Of a stretch of 64,000 nt of DNA, positions 33,302 to 42,181 are shown one piece after another (within the stretch, counting starts at the first letter, position 1; each line of letters begins with the position of its first letter). The notes beneath the pieces are model-generated. The model was not told the origin of the DNA and ran no database searches. It worked only from the letters and a program-made list of their open reading frames with translations. The DNA comes from Candidatus Poribacteria bacterium (GTDB lineage: Bacteria > Poribacteria > WGA-4E > WGA-3G), in NCBI GenBank assembly GCA_028820845.1, contig JAPPII010000114.1, forward strand, positions 1 through 64,000. The letters are read 5' to 3'. The position numbers and the translations under genes are program-made.

Positions 33302-34993
33302 ATGAAAACAATTACAACGTTATTTGTTCTTCTGATCATATTTTCATTAAACACCTTTGCCCAACATGTTCCCTATACGAGTCTTGAAGGGCATAGGGAT
33401 GCTGTTTTCAGCGTAGCGTTTAGTCCTGATGGAAAGATGCTCGCAAGTGGCGGAGATAGAACTATCAAATTATGGAATGCCGTCACAGGCAGCCTCATAC
33501 GCAGACTTATAGGGCATAAGTATCAGGTCTATAGCGTAGCGTTTAGTCCTGATGGGAAGATACTCGCAAGTGGAAGTCAGGATGATACAATCAAACTATG
33601 GGATATCGCCACAGGCAAACCCATAAACACACTCAGAGAGTATAGTTCGCTCTATAGTGTAGCGTTTAGTCCTGATGGAAAGATACTCGCAAGTGGGCGC
33701 GGAAGTCGGAGCGGCGATGGAATTGGAATTATCAGATTATGGGATGTCGTCACAGGCGAACTCATACACACACTCACCGAACATACGGACTGGGTCTCGA
33801 GCGTAGCGTTTAGTCCTGATGGAAAGATGCTCGCAAGTGGGAGCGGAGATGAAACTATCAGATTATGGAGAATGCCTTCTACCCATGTCAACATTGCGCC
33901 TGATCCGGTGGTGTCTCCGGCTATTGGTGGACAATTTACTATTAGGGTCAGTATCCTTGCGGGGGAAAATGTAGGTGGATATCAGATGAGTTTGGAATTT
34001 GATGCGACCGCCCTCCGCTATATTGAGAGCAGCAACGGCGATTACCTGCCGCTTGGAGCGTTTTTCGTGCCACCCGTTATAGGCGAGAACAGAGTAACGC
34101 TTGGATCAACCTCGCTCACCGGGGTCAGCAACGGAGATGGTACGCTTGCGACGGTAACGTTTGAGGTGGTTGATGTCAAACACTCCGTCATTAATTTATC
34201 TAATGTAATTATCACCGACAGCACGGGTGAGCACTTGCCCCACTTCGTTTATGGGGTGAAGGTTGAAGAACCTTCCCTATTGCCTTCCTCCGCGGTCGTA
34301 AACCTTACACCTTCCTCAATACTGTCTCCAGCTATCGGTGAACGACTGGCCTTTGACATTGAAATTACCGGGGGACAAAATGTAAAAGACTTTGAGTTCA
34401 CGATTGACTTTGATCCGTCAGCACTTGGATATATTTCAAGATTGCGGGGTAACTATTTTGCAAACGGTGTGGGGAACGGCGATGGTATACTCGGAACTCT
34501 CATATTTGAGGTGGTGGCTGTAAAAGCATCAACTGTCAGTCTCTCGGGCTACCTTGTTGCGACAAATGGACTTAATTATGTCCCTACTTTTGAAAGTGCA
34601 AAGGTAATTGTCCCCATTTTTGGAGATGTGAATAGAGATGGCGTTGTGAACATCTTGGATTTAGTGCTGGTTGCCTCAAAGTTCGGACAACAGGTCAGTA
34701 GTGATGCCGCAGATATCAATGAGGATGGTGTTGTCAATGTTGTAGACTTGGTTAAAGTTGCTGGCGCGCTCGGAGGTGAAACAGCTGCACCATCAGCATG
34801 GAGTCTTGACTTGGAGGGTGCTCTGACAAGAGAGCAAGTACAACAGTGGCTGTCTGAAGCACGACATTTAAACTTGACAGATGCAATCTCTCAACGCGGT
34901 ATTCTCTACTTAGAGCAACTCTTAGCAGCATTGACTCCGAAAGAGACAACACTCTTGCCGAACTACCCGAATCCCTTCAACCCAGAAACGTGA
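33302..34993 (+). CDS. WD40-cohesin-dockerin protein, sorting domain cut by an in-frame TGA
   Basis: The frame is open from 33164 but ATG 33302 follows AAAAAGGAG and starts a signal peptide ending at TFAQ. The product is 563 residues: four WD40 blades (about 25-195), two cohesin-like domains (about 200-330 and 335-440) and a dockerin with DVNRDGVVNILDL and DINEDGVVNVVDL. A linker leads to LLPNYPNPFNPET, then TGA at 34991-34993. All other copies have TGG (Trp) there. The same frame continues without error to 35233, so one G-to-A change (or read error) removes about 80 residues of the sorting domain. Without it the protein would probably not be anchored. Confidence 0.8.
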   Translation: MKTITTLFVLLIIFSLNTFAQHVPYTSLEGHRDAVFSVAFSPDGKMLASGGDRTIKLWNAVTGSLIRRLIGHKYQVYSVAFSPDGKILASGSQDDTIKLWDIATGKPINTLREYSSLYSVAFSPDGKILASGRGSRSGDGIGIIRLWDVVTGELIHTLTEHTDWVSSVAFSPDGKMLASGSGDETIRLWRMPSTHVNIAPDPVVSPAIGGQFTIRVSILAGENVGGYQMSLEFDATALRYIESSNGDYLPLGAFFVPPVIGENRVTLGSTSLTGVSNGDGTLATVTFEVVDVKHSVINLSNVIITDSTGEHLPHFVYGVKVEEPSLLPSSAVVNLTPSSILSPAIGERLAFDIEITGGQNVKDFEFTIDFDPSALGYISRLRGNYFANGVGNGDGILGTLIFEVVAVKASTVSLSGYLVATNGLNYVPTFESAKVIVPIFGDVNRDGVVNILDLVLVASKFGQQVSSDAADINEDGVVNVVDLVKVAGALGGETAAPSAWSLDLEGALTREQVQQWLSEARHLNLTDAISQRGILYLEQLLAALTPKETTLLPNYPNPFNPET

Positions 34994-35005
34994 ATACCGT
35001 ATCAG

Positions 35006-35233
35006 TTGGCAGCACCCGCAGACGTGACGGTAACTATCTATGCGGTAGATGGCACAGTGGTACGCACGTTGGCATTAGGGCATCAACCTGTAGGTATGTA
35101 TCAGAGCAAAAGCCGTGCGGCGTATTGGGATGGTAGAAATGCATTCGGTGAACCCGTGGCAAGTGGTGTCTATTTTTATACGCTTAAAGCCAGGGATTTT
35201 ACTGCCACGCGAAAACTCCTGATTCGGAAGTAG
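35006..35233 (+). pseudogene. Orphaned remainder of the sorting domain
   Basis: In the same frame as 33302-34993 and directly continuing it: DVTVTIYAVDGTVVRTLALG, WDGRNAFGEPVASGVYFYTL and RKLLIRK. It is intact except for the preceding TGA. An ATG-like start inside it has no ribosome binding site, so independent translation is unlikely. Confidence 0.8.
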
Positions 35234-35374
35234 GGTCCATAAAAACGTAATTGCACTACGTAAATCCAAGTTGCTACTTACACGGTTTTAGACATGCATA
35301 CGTCGTTTTTTACTCAAAACTGTCGATAATCCAAGTATTTTGTAGCGCAACTGTATGAAGTTTAAGAAAATATT

Positions 35375-35490
35375 TCGTTAATTAACGGGCAATGAATTGC
35401 CCTACTACAAACGGACCGGTTCGTAGTAGTGCGATTTATCGCACGTTTGAAAATTACCGAATTAATAAATTAATCTTCATTCAGTTTGCG
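35375..35490 (+). repeat. MITE-like element, GTAGTA family, copy R5 (best-preserved)
   Basis: Order: TTAATTAACGGGCAATGAATTGCCC split as end plus palindrome, inverted CTACTACAAACGG/CCGGTTCGTAGTAG arms, palindrome GTGCGATTTATCGCAC, and the tail TGAAAATTACCGAATTAATA and on to TTCAGTTTGCG. Copy R1 matches it over almost its full length in opposite orientation. The spacer 35234-35578 has no gene. Confidence 0.75.
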
Positions 35491-35578
35491 TCCTCAAATG
35501 CACAACCTAACAGGTTATGCTACAAACTGGCAACTTGGGTTACATAATTTGGTTGTAGCCTAAATTGGAGAGAAAAAG

Positions 35579-36643
35579 ATGAAAAAGTGGTTATATTGGA
35601 AAACTTTGGCACTCATGTTAATTCTGGGCTGTTTTTTGGGATGCGGCGGTGATGATTTTAGAGGTAATGATGGTAGTGTCACCGATTCTGAACTGGATAA
35701 TGAGGACCAAATTCCAACCATCACGATCGAGAAGATCAAAACCGAAAAATTGGAAGAAGGAGAAAAGGTCTGGTGGCGGCTTAAGGCGGACCCTTCCCCT
35801 AAAACTGATTTAGCGGTGTGGATAAATGGTAGGGATTGGGTAATCATCCCTAAGTCTAAGAACAACTCCGAAACGCTTAACAATACGTTTCATTTTAGCC
35901 GAGAGATCAGGATTGAGTCGTTACCCGTAGTTTCTGTTGTCGGCAAAGGTCTTGTGGTTGATCTTGAGTTACTTCAAAGAGATTTACCTGATGAGTCGCT
36001 CGGTGGTCACAGAATTCCGAAAGATTTTGACTTTCCAATCTATAATGTAGGAGATCCTTCACATATTCTGGTGGAAGTAAAAGAATTGTTACCTACTGCA
36101 TGGTTCATATCAGCGCGCCCCCCATCGGGGAGTGGAATCGCTCCCAATGCAACTATTGTTACTATTTTTGACAGTAGCCCCCGTGATGTAACGGTGAGCG
36201 CGGGGACCGCCACTGTTGCTGGTAGAACGGTTACGATCAGAGGACCCTTCGCGCCCGGTCCTCTGAATCTCACGATTACGTGGGCTGATGGCACGCAGAC
36301 GTTATCTTATATTGTCATTGCTCCGGATATCTTAGCTCCGTTCGTCATTGATGGAACCGTCAAAAATGGTGACAAAGATGTCGATCCCCAGAAGATCAAT
36401 AATGATGCTGTGATTGAAGTTACCTTCAGTGAAGATGTCACTGGTAACATCGCGCTGCAGACTGAAGCCGGCCATGATGTCGGTTGGTTGGGCAGCGTTA
36501 AAGGCAACCGAGGGAGACTTGAACTTGTCAGAGGCAGAGAGATTGGCAACGAGACTACTTATGTTATCAGAGGCAAAGTTCGGGACGCTGCCGGTAATGA
36601 AACCGAAATCAGCATCACTTTTATCACTGCCATTAAATTGTAG
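35579..36643 (+). CDS. Lipoprotein with C-terminal bacterial Ig-like (Big_5) domain
   Basis: 354 residues, ATG after GGAGAG. The signal peptide is followed by a lipobox (LGCFLGCGG), so the protein is lipid-anchored. The first half is an unrecognised beta-rich region (W-W-R-L-K-A-D-P, D-L-A-V-W-I-N-G-R-D-W-V). At about 175-245 there is a short Ig-like stretch (ATIVTIFDSSPRDVTVSAGT). The last 105 residues (APFVIDGTVKNGDKDVDP...VIEVTFSEDV...YVIRGKVRDAAGN) form a Big_5/SbsA-type Ig domain. Extracellular or periplasmic structural role inferred. Confidence 0.8.
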   Translation: MKKWLYWKTLALMLILGCFLGCGGDDFRGNDGSVTDSELDNEDQIPTITIEKIKTEKLEEGEKVWWRLKADPSPKTDLAVWINGRDWVIIPKSKNNSETLNNTFHFSREIRIESLPVVSVVGKGLVVDLELLQRDLPDESLGGHRIPKDFDFPIYNVGDPSHILVEVKELLPTAWFISARPPSGSGIAPNATIVTIFDSSPRDVTVSAGTATVAGRTVTIRGPFAPGPLNLTITWADGTQTLSYIVIAPDILAPFVIDGTVKNGDKDVDPQKINNDAVIEVTFSEDVTGNIALQTEAGHDVGWLGSVKGNRGRLELVRGREIGNETTYVIRGKVRDAAGNETEISITFITAIKL

Positions 36644-36650
36644 ACTTGAT

Positions 36651-36756
36651 AGTTCGTAGTGAGGCGATTCATCGCCTGTTGCAACCAACGCACAAGAGCG
36701 TAATAATGCACGTCGCATTTGGACGAGTACGCCGCAAAATTGCGCTACTACGAATG
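36651..36756. repeat. GTAGTA palindromic repeat, copy R6 (diverged)
   Basis: AGTTCGTAGTG opens and CTACTACGAAT closes it; inside are GAGGCGATTCATCGCCTG and a disrupted second palindrome ending GCAAAATTGCG. An insertion of about 40 bases separates the halves. Confidence 0.65.
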
Positions 36757-36808
36757 AGATTATGTACTGCTCTCAGTTAAATACAATGTTTGAAAGGGAT
36801 AGAGTGTT

Positions 36809-37903
36809 ATGGTTCGCTATTTTGTTTTGTTAAGAGATTGGAAGGTTAACATCAAAAAGATTATTGGGATTCTATGTGTTCTTTTTGTTTTTTGTCTTTT
36901 GTCGGATTTAATTATTGCTGTTTCAGATGCCCAATGGGGACCAACGATACATAAAGAACCTAATTCTTCTGATGTTTATTTGAGACCTGGTGAAAGTCAG
37001 AAATTTAAGATTCGCGCACAAACTAACCTCGGGAATTTTATTAAATCCATTGAATTTTCTGCAGATGGACAGACCAAAAGGGACAAAGATTCATGTAATT
37101 GGCCTATATGTGGTAAACTTGAGCACTCAATCACTTACAAATGGAATGAATTAAATTTTTCTCCTTATCAAGTGGTTGCAACCGTCAGTACTATTGACCG
37201 TGAATATACAGAGGTATGGAATGTATATGTTCGATCAGATCAACCAGAGATAAAAAAGTTTGTTCCACTTCGTAGGCAGCTCCAAATTGATGTAGGGGAC
37301 CCTCTGGTATTTAAGATTGAAGCGAGCAGCGATTCTGATATTGAATATATTGAATTTTCGTCTATCGATCAACCTACAAAATACAAAGACTATTTCGTTC
37401 CATTTGTTACTCCCTCTGCTTCGGTAAGATATGTCTGGAACATTTCTGGGCTTTATACAGTAACTGCCGCGGTTGGGTCTAAGGCGGGAGGTGTGGAAAC
37501 GGTTACATGGTCAATACAAGTTGGCCCTCCCAACCAAGCTCCGGAGATAAAACTGCTTTCTCCATCTACACAGTCAGTTACTGTTCAAAAAGGGGCAAAA
37601 AAGAAATTTCGAGTTCAGGCAACAGATCCAGATGGAAGCATTAATTATAAGATTAGCAGTATTGTATTTAGCGAGGATAATAATTCTCAGCTTTATGGAC
37701 AACGCATCAGAAACTTTGGACCTAATTGGCCCTACCAATACAAACATGAAGTGAGTTACTCTTGGTTCTTTCCCGGCACGTATGAAGTGAGAGCAGTTGT
37801 CATAGACGGGACTGGCGAAATTGACTCGGTGACGTGGGATGTGACTGTACCAGAGCCTAATAGGGCTCCTGTGGAAGTGGGCGCAATTCCGGGCAAACCC
37901 TAA
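36809..37903 (+). CDS. N-terminal part of a frameshifted CARDB/Ig surface protein
   Basis: 364 residues as read. Signal peptide from about residue 15 (KKIIGILCVLFVFCLLSDLI) to VSDAQ, then three PKD/Ig-like domains, each ending in a T-W/V-W-x-V-x-V strand (TEVWNVYVRS, VETVTWSIQVG, DSVTWDVTVPEP). It stops at GAIPGKP-TAA. The expected continuation (K-x-L-T-S-G-G-S-A-V-R-L-D-L-S-N-Y-F) is present in the -1 frame immediately downstream. One base is missing in AAACCC at 37895-37900. With it restored, a single protein of about 1,441 residues ending at 41133 results. As it stands the sorting domain is separated from the signal peptide. Confidence 0.8.
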   Translation: MVRYFVLLRDWKVNIKKIIGILCVLFVFCLLSDLIIAVSDAQWGPTIHKEPNSSDVYLRPGESQKFKIRAQTNLGNFIKSIEFSADGQTKRDKDSCNWPICGKLEHSITYKWNELNFSPYQVVATVSTIDREYTEVWNVYVRSDQPEIKKFVPLRRQLQIDVGDPLVFKIEASSDSDIEYIEFSSIDQPTKYKDYFVPFVTPSASVRYVWNISGLYTVTAAVGSKAGGVETVTWSIQVGPPNQAPEIKLLSPSTQSVTVQKGAKKKFRVQATDPDGSINYKISSIVFSEDNNSQLYGQRIRNFGPNWPYQYKHEVSYSWFFPGTYEVRAVVIDGTGEIDSVTWDVTVPEPNRAPVEVGAIPGKP

Positions 37904-37920
37904 CATCGGGTGGTTCTGCC

Positions 37921-40900
37921 GTGCGCTTAGACTTATCAAACTACTTTCAGGATCCAGACAAGGACGAACTTACTTACACTGCGCGTTCTGATAATACAAA
38001 TATAGTGTTACCACAGGTGGTTGACACGAGTCTTATTATTCATTCTCAGGATGCTGTAGGCAGCACGACGGTAAAGGTAACAGCGAGCGATGGAAAGAAG
38101 TATGTTACACGTCTAATCTTTGTCACTGTGACTGGTAGATCTCCGGAACCAGACTTAGTTGTTCAATCGATTTCTGTCAGTAAACTCATCTTAACCCCCG
38201 GTGAAGGTTTTACGCTTTCTACTACAATCAGAAACGCAGGAACAGGGCGGTCCGCTGCCACAAAGGTACGTTGCTACCAATCTGCTGATGCTAATATTTC
38301 GACAGACGACACACAAATAGAGATAGCCGACATGGGGGCTATCAGTTCCGGTGGAACCAGGAACAAGAACTTCAGAATCATAGCACCAGATGTGCCGGGT
38401 ACCTACTACTACGGCGTATGTGTTGACGGTGTTCAGAACGAAAGCGAGACAGCCAATAACTGTTCCCAAGCCATTGCTATCACTGTGCAAGCACCGGCTT
38501 TACCGGATTTAGTGGTTGAATCCATTTTAGCAAGCAGTAATGTCGTGGGGCCAGGGGAAAACTTTACACTGTTTGTCACCGTCCGTAACCAAGGGACAGC
38601 AACCTCTCTGCCTACAGCGTTGAATTACCACGATCCCAATGGCGGGAAAATAGGGACAGATCGCATAGGACGTTTGTCACCGTCTGAGGTGAGTGAGCAG
38701 AGCATCAGCCTGCGGGCACCGGATAGGGTAGGGACGTACTATTACGATGCGTGTGTCGAAAGTCCGCTTCGTAGTGATGAAAGCAATCTGGACAATAATT
38801 GTTCTGTAGAGCTCGCTATCACCGTTGGCACTCCGACGAATCGGGTACCTGTGGCAGTCGGTAGAATTCCAACGCAGAGCCTCGTGGCAGGTGCCTCTCG
38901 ACAGGTCGATGTTTCTATCTATTTCCGAGACCCGGACGGTGATAGGTTGACTTATAGGGCATCTTCTAATAACACGAATATTGCAACAGCGAATGCATCA
39001 GGGGGCATAGTAACGATTACCCCGTTGCGTGTCGGGAATACGACGGTGTCCGTAACGGCGAGTGATGGACGTTTGACGGCGACCCAACGTTTTACGGTGG
39101 AAGTACAATCCGGACAAACGACGCAGCCCACACAACCCACACAGCCTACGAACCAATCCCCGGCGGCAATTGGAACACTTACGCCGCTAACGTTGATAGC
39201 GAATAGTAATGCTCGGCGGGTGGACGTGTCCAGTTATTTCCGTGACTCAGATGGCGATAGACTGACCTACACTGCCCGCTCGGATAACACGAATGTGGCA
39301 ACTGTGCGCGTGTCGGGAGCTGATGTAACAATTACCCCTCAGCGTGCTGGGAACACAATGATTCACATAGCAGCGAGCGATGGGGTATCAACTGCCTCAC
39401 AAAGTATTTCTGTGACTGTCACTTCTACGCCTCCTGTGCAGGATCCAACGTCTTTTGACCTTGCCATCCAATCTGTTACAGTGAGTAAAAGCACCCTGAC
39501 ACCAAGTGAATCCTTTACATTATCTATCACTATCCATAACAACGGTCCTGCTGCTTCTGGAGTTTTCGCTCTTTCCTATTATTATTCGCTCATTCAAGGG
39601 CGAACTTCGGAAGATAAGATACATAGGGAAGGAACGGTACAGCTGGATCCGCTTGCGTCAGGGACAAGCACTACAAAGTCATTCAGATTAAACGCTCCAT
39701 CAACGCCGCGACCCTATTATTACGGTGCGTGGCTATCTGGCATCGCCGACGATACGAATATTTTTAATAATGTCGCTACTGAAGTCGGAGTTCCTGTTAT
39801 CAATCGCGATATTCAGCCTTCTAATTTGCCGGACTTAGTGATTCAATCCGTTCGGGTGAGTGAGAGCAGATTAGCCCCCGGTGAACGTTTCAGGCTCTAT
39901 GCTACTGTCCGTAATCAAGGTGCGGCTGAAGCAAATCGCGCGACGTTACGTTACTATCGCTCAACTGATTCATCTATCTCAAGGAGCGATACCCAAGTGG
40001 ATACCGACTCTGTCATATCCTTAGATCCAAATGAGAGCGACGAGGAATGGGAAAACCTCAGCGTACCCAATTCAGCCGGTACTTACTATTATGGCGTTTG
40101 TATAGACAGTGTCAATGATGAGAGCAATACAAGCAACAATTGCTCTAATGCTATCAGAATTACCGTTGAAGTATTGACACCTGATTTAGTGGTTGAATCG
40201 ATTTCAGCGAGTGAAAGTACAGTTGAGCCGGGCGAGCGTTTTCGATTATCTGCGACTGTCCGAAACCGAGGGAGTGGGGAATCGCGTTCAACGAGGTTAC
40301 GTTACTACCGTTCCTCGGACGCGAGCATTTCAACTTCAGATACAGAAGTTGATACGGATTCTGTGAGTTCATTGGATGCCGATGAGACGAGTAACGAATG
40401 GGATAATATCACGGCACCGAATACGCCGGGGACCTACTATTTCGGCGCGTGTGTGGACAGTGTGCGAGATGAGAGCAATACGAATAATAACTGCTCAACT
40501 GCTGTCAGGGTTACGGTTGAAACCCCGGGGTTGCGTATCAGGGATTCCGTTTTCGCCCAAAATACCGTTGGTGGTGGTTTTAACGGTCTTCGGGTAAGAA
40601 GCGGTGCTGGCACAGCTTTTGACCAAATAGGAGGTGTCTGGGACGGTGCCACAGGCAGGATAACCGATGGGCCAAGGACAGCGAATGGCTATACTTGGTG
40701 GAAGATCCGTTGGAATGCCTCCAATAAAGTTGCGTGTGACGAAAACCCGTGTGAAGGGTGGAGTGTGGAGTTTTTTAATGGAACTCGGCTGATTGGTAAG
40801 CAGGGGTTGGCAGCACCAACCCTCAATGTTGTGATTCCAACGGGGATGACTCTGCTGCCGAACTATCCGAATCCATTTAACCCCGAGACGTGGATTCCCT

Positions 40901-41133
40901 ATCAGTTGTCAAGAACATCGGATGTGACAGTGTCCATCTATTCTGTAAATGGCATGTTGGTTCGGAGGCTTGATTTAGGGTATCAACCTGCGGGTATCTA
41001 TCAAAGCAGAAGCCGTGCGGTGTATTGGAACGGTCGCAACGAATTCGGTGAACCTGTGGCGAGTGGTTTGTATTTCTATACGTTGACTGCAGGCGATTTC
41101 AGTGCGACGCGGAAGATGTTGATACGGAAGTAG
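37921..41133 (+). CDS. C-terminal part of the frameshifted CARDB surface protein with sorting domain
   Basis: 1,070 residues from the GTG at 37921, which is unlikely to be a real start: no signal peptide and no ribosome binding site. It starts inside a cadherin-like domain (YFQDPDKDELTYTARSDNTN), repeated twice more at about 305-400 and 410-500. Five CARDB domains (PDLVVQSISVS, L-x-P-G-E-x-F, T-Y-Y-Y-G-V-C-V-D-S-V, N-N-C-S) fill most of the rest. An SH3-like region follows at about 845-940 (GLRVRSGAGTAFDQIG, WWKIRW). The sorting domain at about 979-1070 is intact (NYPNPFNPETWIPYQL, WNGRNEFGE, RKMLIRK). CARDB domains are adhesion-type modules. See the upstream fragment for the lesion. Confidence 0.8.
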   Translation: MRLDLSNYFQDPDKDELTYTARSDNTNIVLPQVVDTSLIIHSQDAVGSTTVKVTASDGKKYVTRLIFVTVTGRSPEPDLVVQSISVSKLILTPGEGFTLSTTIRNAGTGRSAATKVRCYQSADANISTDDTQIEIADMGAISSGGTRNKNFRIIAPDVPGTYYYGVCVDGVQNESETANNCSQAIAITVQAPALPDLVVESILASSNVVGPGENFTLFVTVRNQGTATSLPTALNYHDPNGGKIGTDRIGRLSPSEVSEQSISLRAPDRVGTYYYDACVESPLRSDESNLDNNCSVELAITVGTPTNRVPVAVGRIPTQSLVAGASRQVDVSIYFRDPDGDRLTYRASSNNTNIATANASGGIVTITPLRVGNTTVSVTASDGRLTATQRFTVEVQSGQTTQPTQPTQPTNQSPAAIGTLTPLTLIANSNARRVDVSSYFRDSDGDRLTYTARSDNTNVATVRVSGADVTITPQRAGNTMIHIAASDGVSTASQSISVTVTSTPPVQDPTSFDLAIQSVTVSKSTLTPSESFTLSITIHNNGPAASGVFALSYYYSLIQGRTSEDKIHREGTVQLDPLASGTSTTKSFRLNAPSTPRPYYYGAWLSGIADDTNIFNNVATEVGVPVINRDIQPSNLPDLVIQSVRVSESRLAPGERFRLYATVRNQGAAEANRATLRYYRSTDSSISRSDTQVDTDSVISLDPNESDEEWENLSVPNSAGTYYYGVCIDSVNDESNTSNNCSNAIRITVEVLTPDLVVESISASESTVEPGERFRLSATVRNRGSGESRSTRLRYYRSSDASISTSDTEVDTDSVSSLDADETSNEWDNITAPNTPGTYYFGACVDSVRDESNTNNNCSTAVRVTVETPGLRIRDSVFAQNTVGGGFNGLRVRSGAGTAFDQIGGVWDGATGRITDGPRTANGYTWWKIRWNASNKVACDENPCEGWSVEFFNGTRLIGKQGLAAPTLNVVIPTGMTLLPNYPNPFNPETWIPYQLSRTSDVTVSIYSVNGMLVRRLDLGYQPAGIYQSRSRAVYWNGRNEFGEPVASGLYFYTLTAGDFSATRKMLIRK

Positions 41134-41178
41134 GGCTCTATGAGGATTGGGAAGATAGAAGGAAATGAGAGAGAGGGC

Positions 41179-41199
41179 GCAAACTAAAAGTTTGCGCTA
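41179..41199. repeat. Hairpin GCGCAAACT/AGTTTGCGC between convergent genes
   Basis: A perfect 9-bp inverted repeat with a three-base loop, located between the stops of 41133 (plus) and 41218 (minus). It has no long T-run but could act as a shared 3'-end hairpin. Confidence 0.45.
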
Positions 41200-41217
41200 C
41201 ACTCCATGGGTTGCGTC

Positions 41218-42165
41218 TTAAGGCGATATGGACTTTGCACAACGGAATCCCAACGCACCGATACCGGCATACGTTGGACTCGTGCCGTGACGGTTTGAGG
41301 CACGCAACCATTCAGGTTCGCTGTTCCATCCACCACCCCGTAGAACCCTAAAATCTATAATGTTCTCGAAATCGTTAACAATCTCCTCAACGTTATTCGC
41401 CCCTGCGGTCGGATTCCGACGTGGGGAATTAGCATAGAAATCGACCTCATAGCCGTCGAGACACCATTCCCAGACGTTTCCAGCGATGTCGAATACACCG
41501 TAGTCATTGGACGGATACTCACCAATAGGGGTTGTCTGACCGAGATTTTTGCCGTAGTTTGCCCTGTTGAAATTAATGCCATTCCCCCACGGATACTGCT
41601 TCCTTTTTAATCCCCCACGCGATGCTTTTTCCCATTCCGCTTCAGTCGGTAAACGTTTGTCTACCCAAACTGCGTAAGCCACCGCAGCGTACCAACTCAC
41701 ATAACGCACAGGATGATCGCTTTCTCCAAGCGGATGGTTGTTTCCATTCCAGTCGTTCAGATAATTACCATCGGCGAATCTGCCGTCAATAAGATCTTTT
41801 TGCCACGCCGGGTTCGCAAGCACGAAATCCTTGAACTCAGCATTCGTTACCTCGTTTGCGTCTATGTAAAACGCGTTGAGATGAACCGTATGCACCGGTT
41901 GTTCGTCGTTATCGCCGTCGTTGCTCCCCATCTGAAACTCGCCTTCTGGAATGAGCACCATTCCATCTGGAATGATCGGTTCAGGAATAATTGCAGGTTC
42001 GGGTTCAGCGGATGGTTCAGATGGTTCAGTTGATACAGATGATTCTGTAATGATGGGTTCTATTGGTGTCGTTTCCGCGTCGTCTTCACGCGGACCGCAA
42101 CTCAGTATATAAACAGAGAACAGGCAGGCAAATATTAATCCTAAAGGTATAAATAAATTTTTCAT
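41218..42165 (-). CDS. FGE-like (SUMF1-domain) lipoprotein, second copy
   Basis: The frame extends to 42225, but ATG 42165 gives a proper lipoprotein signal (LIFACLFSVYILSCG). A Pro/Glu/Ser-rich linker (EPSEPSAEPEPAIIPEP) follows, then the FGE/SUMF1 domain: DGMVLIPEGEFQMGSNDGDND, RYVSWYAAVAYAVWVDKRLP, VWEWC and the GFRC end. The RVLRGGGWNSEPEWLRAS stretch lacks both catalytic cysteines, as in the paralogue at 25840. It starts 17 bp after the glutamine synthetase stop on the same strand, so they may be co-transcribed. Activity unknown. Confidence 0.83.
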   Translation of the reverse strand: MKNLFIPLGLIFACLFSVYILSCGPREDDAETTPIEPIITESSVSTEPSEPSAEPEPAIIPEPIIPDGMVLIPEGEFQMGSNDGDNDEQPVHTVHLNAFYIDANEVTNAEFKDFVLANPAWQKDLIDGRFADGNYLNDWNGNNHPLGESDHPVRYVSWYAAVAYAVWVDKRLPTEAEWEKASRGGLKRKQYPWGNGINFNRANYGKNLGQTTPIGEYPSNDYGVFDIAGNVWEWCLDGYEVDFYANSPRRNPTAGANNVEEIVNDFENIIDFRVLRGGGWNSEPEWLRASNRHGTSPTYAGIGALGFRCAKSISP

Positions 42166-42181
42166 AGATGTAAAAAGCTCG

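Noticed and set aside
34991-34993. TGA read as tryptophan (recoded genetic code)
   Set aside because: All other genes here use TGG for Trp, and the ends of several genes (for example 43646-45178 ends TAA, 446-8611 ends TAG) show normal stops. A single TGA is better taken as mutation or error.
37890-37905. Programmed -1 frameshifting as the reason for the split CARDB gene
   Set aside because: The zero-frame codons GGC AAA CCC TAA do not form an X-XXY-YYZ slippery heptamer, and no distinctive downstream pseudoknot was noticed. A lost base is simpler.
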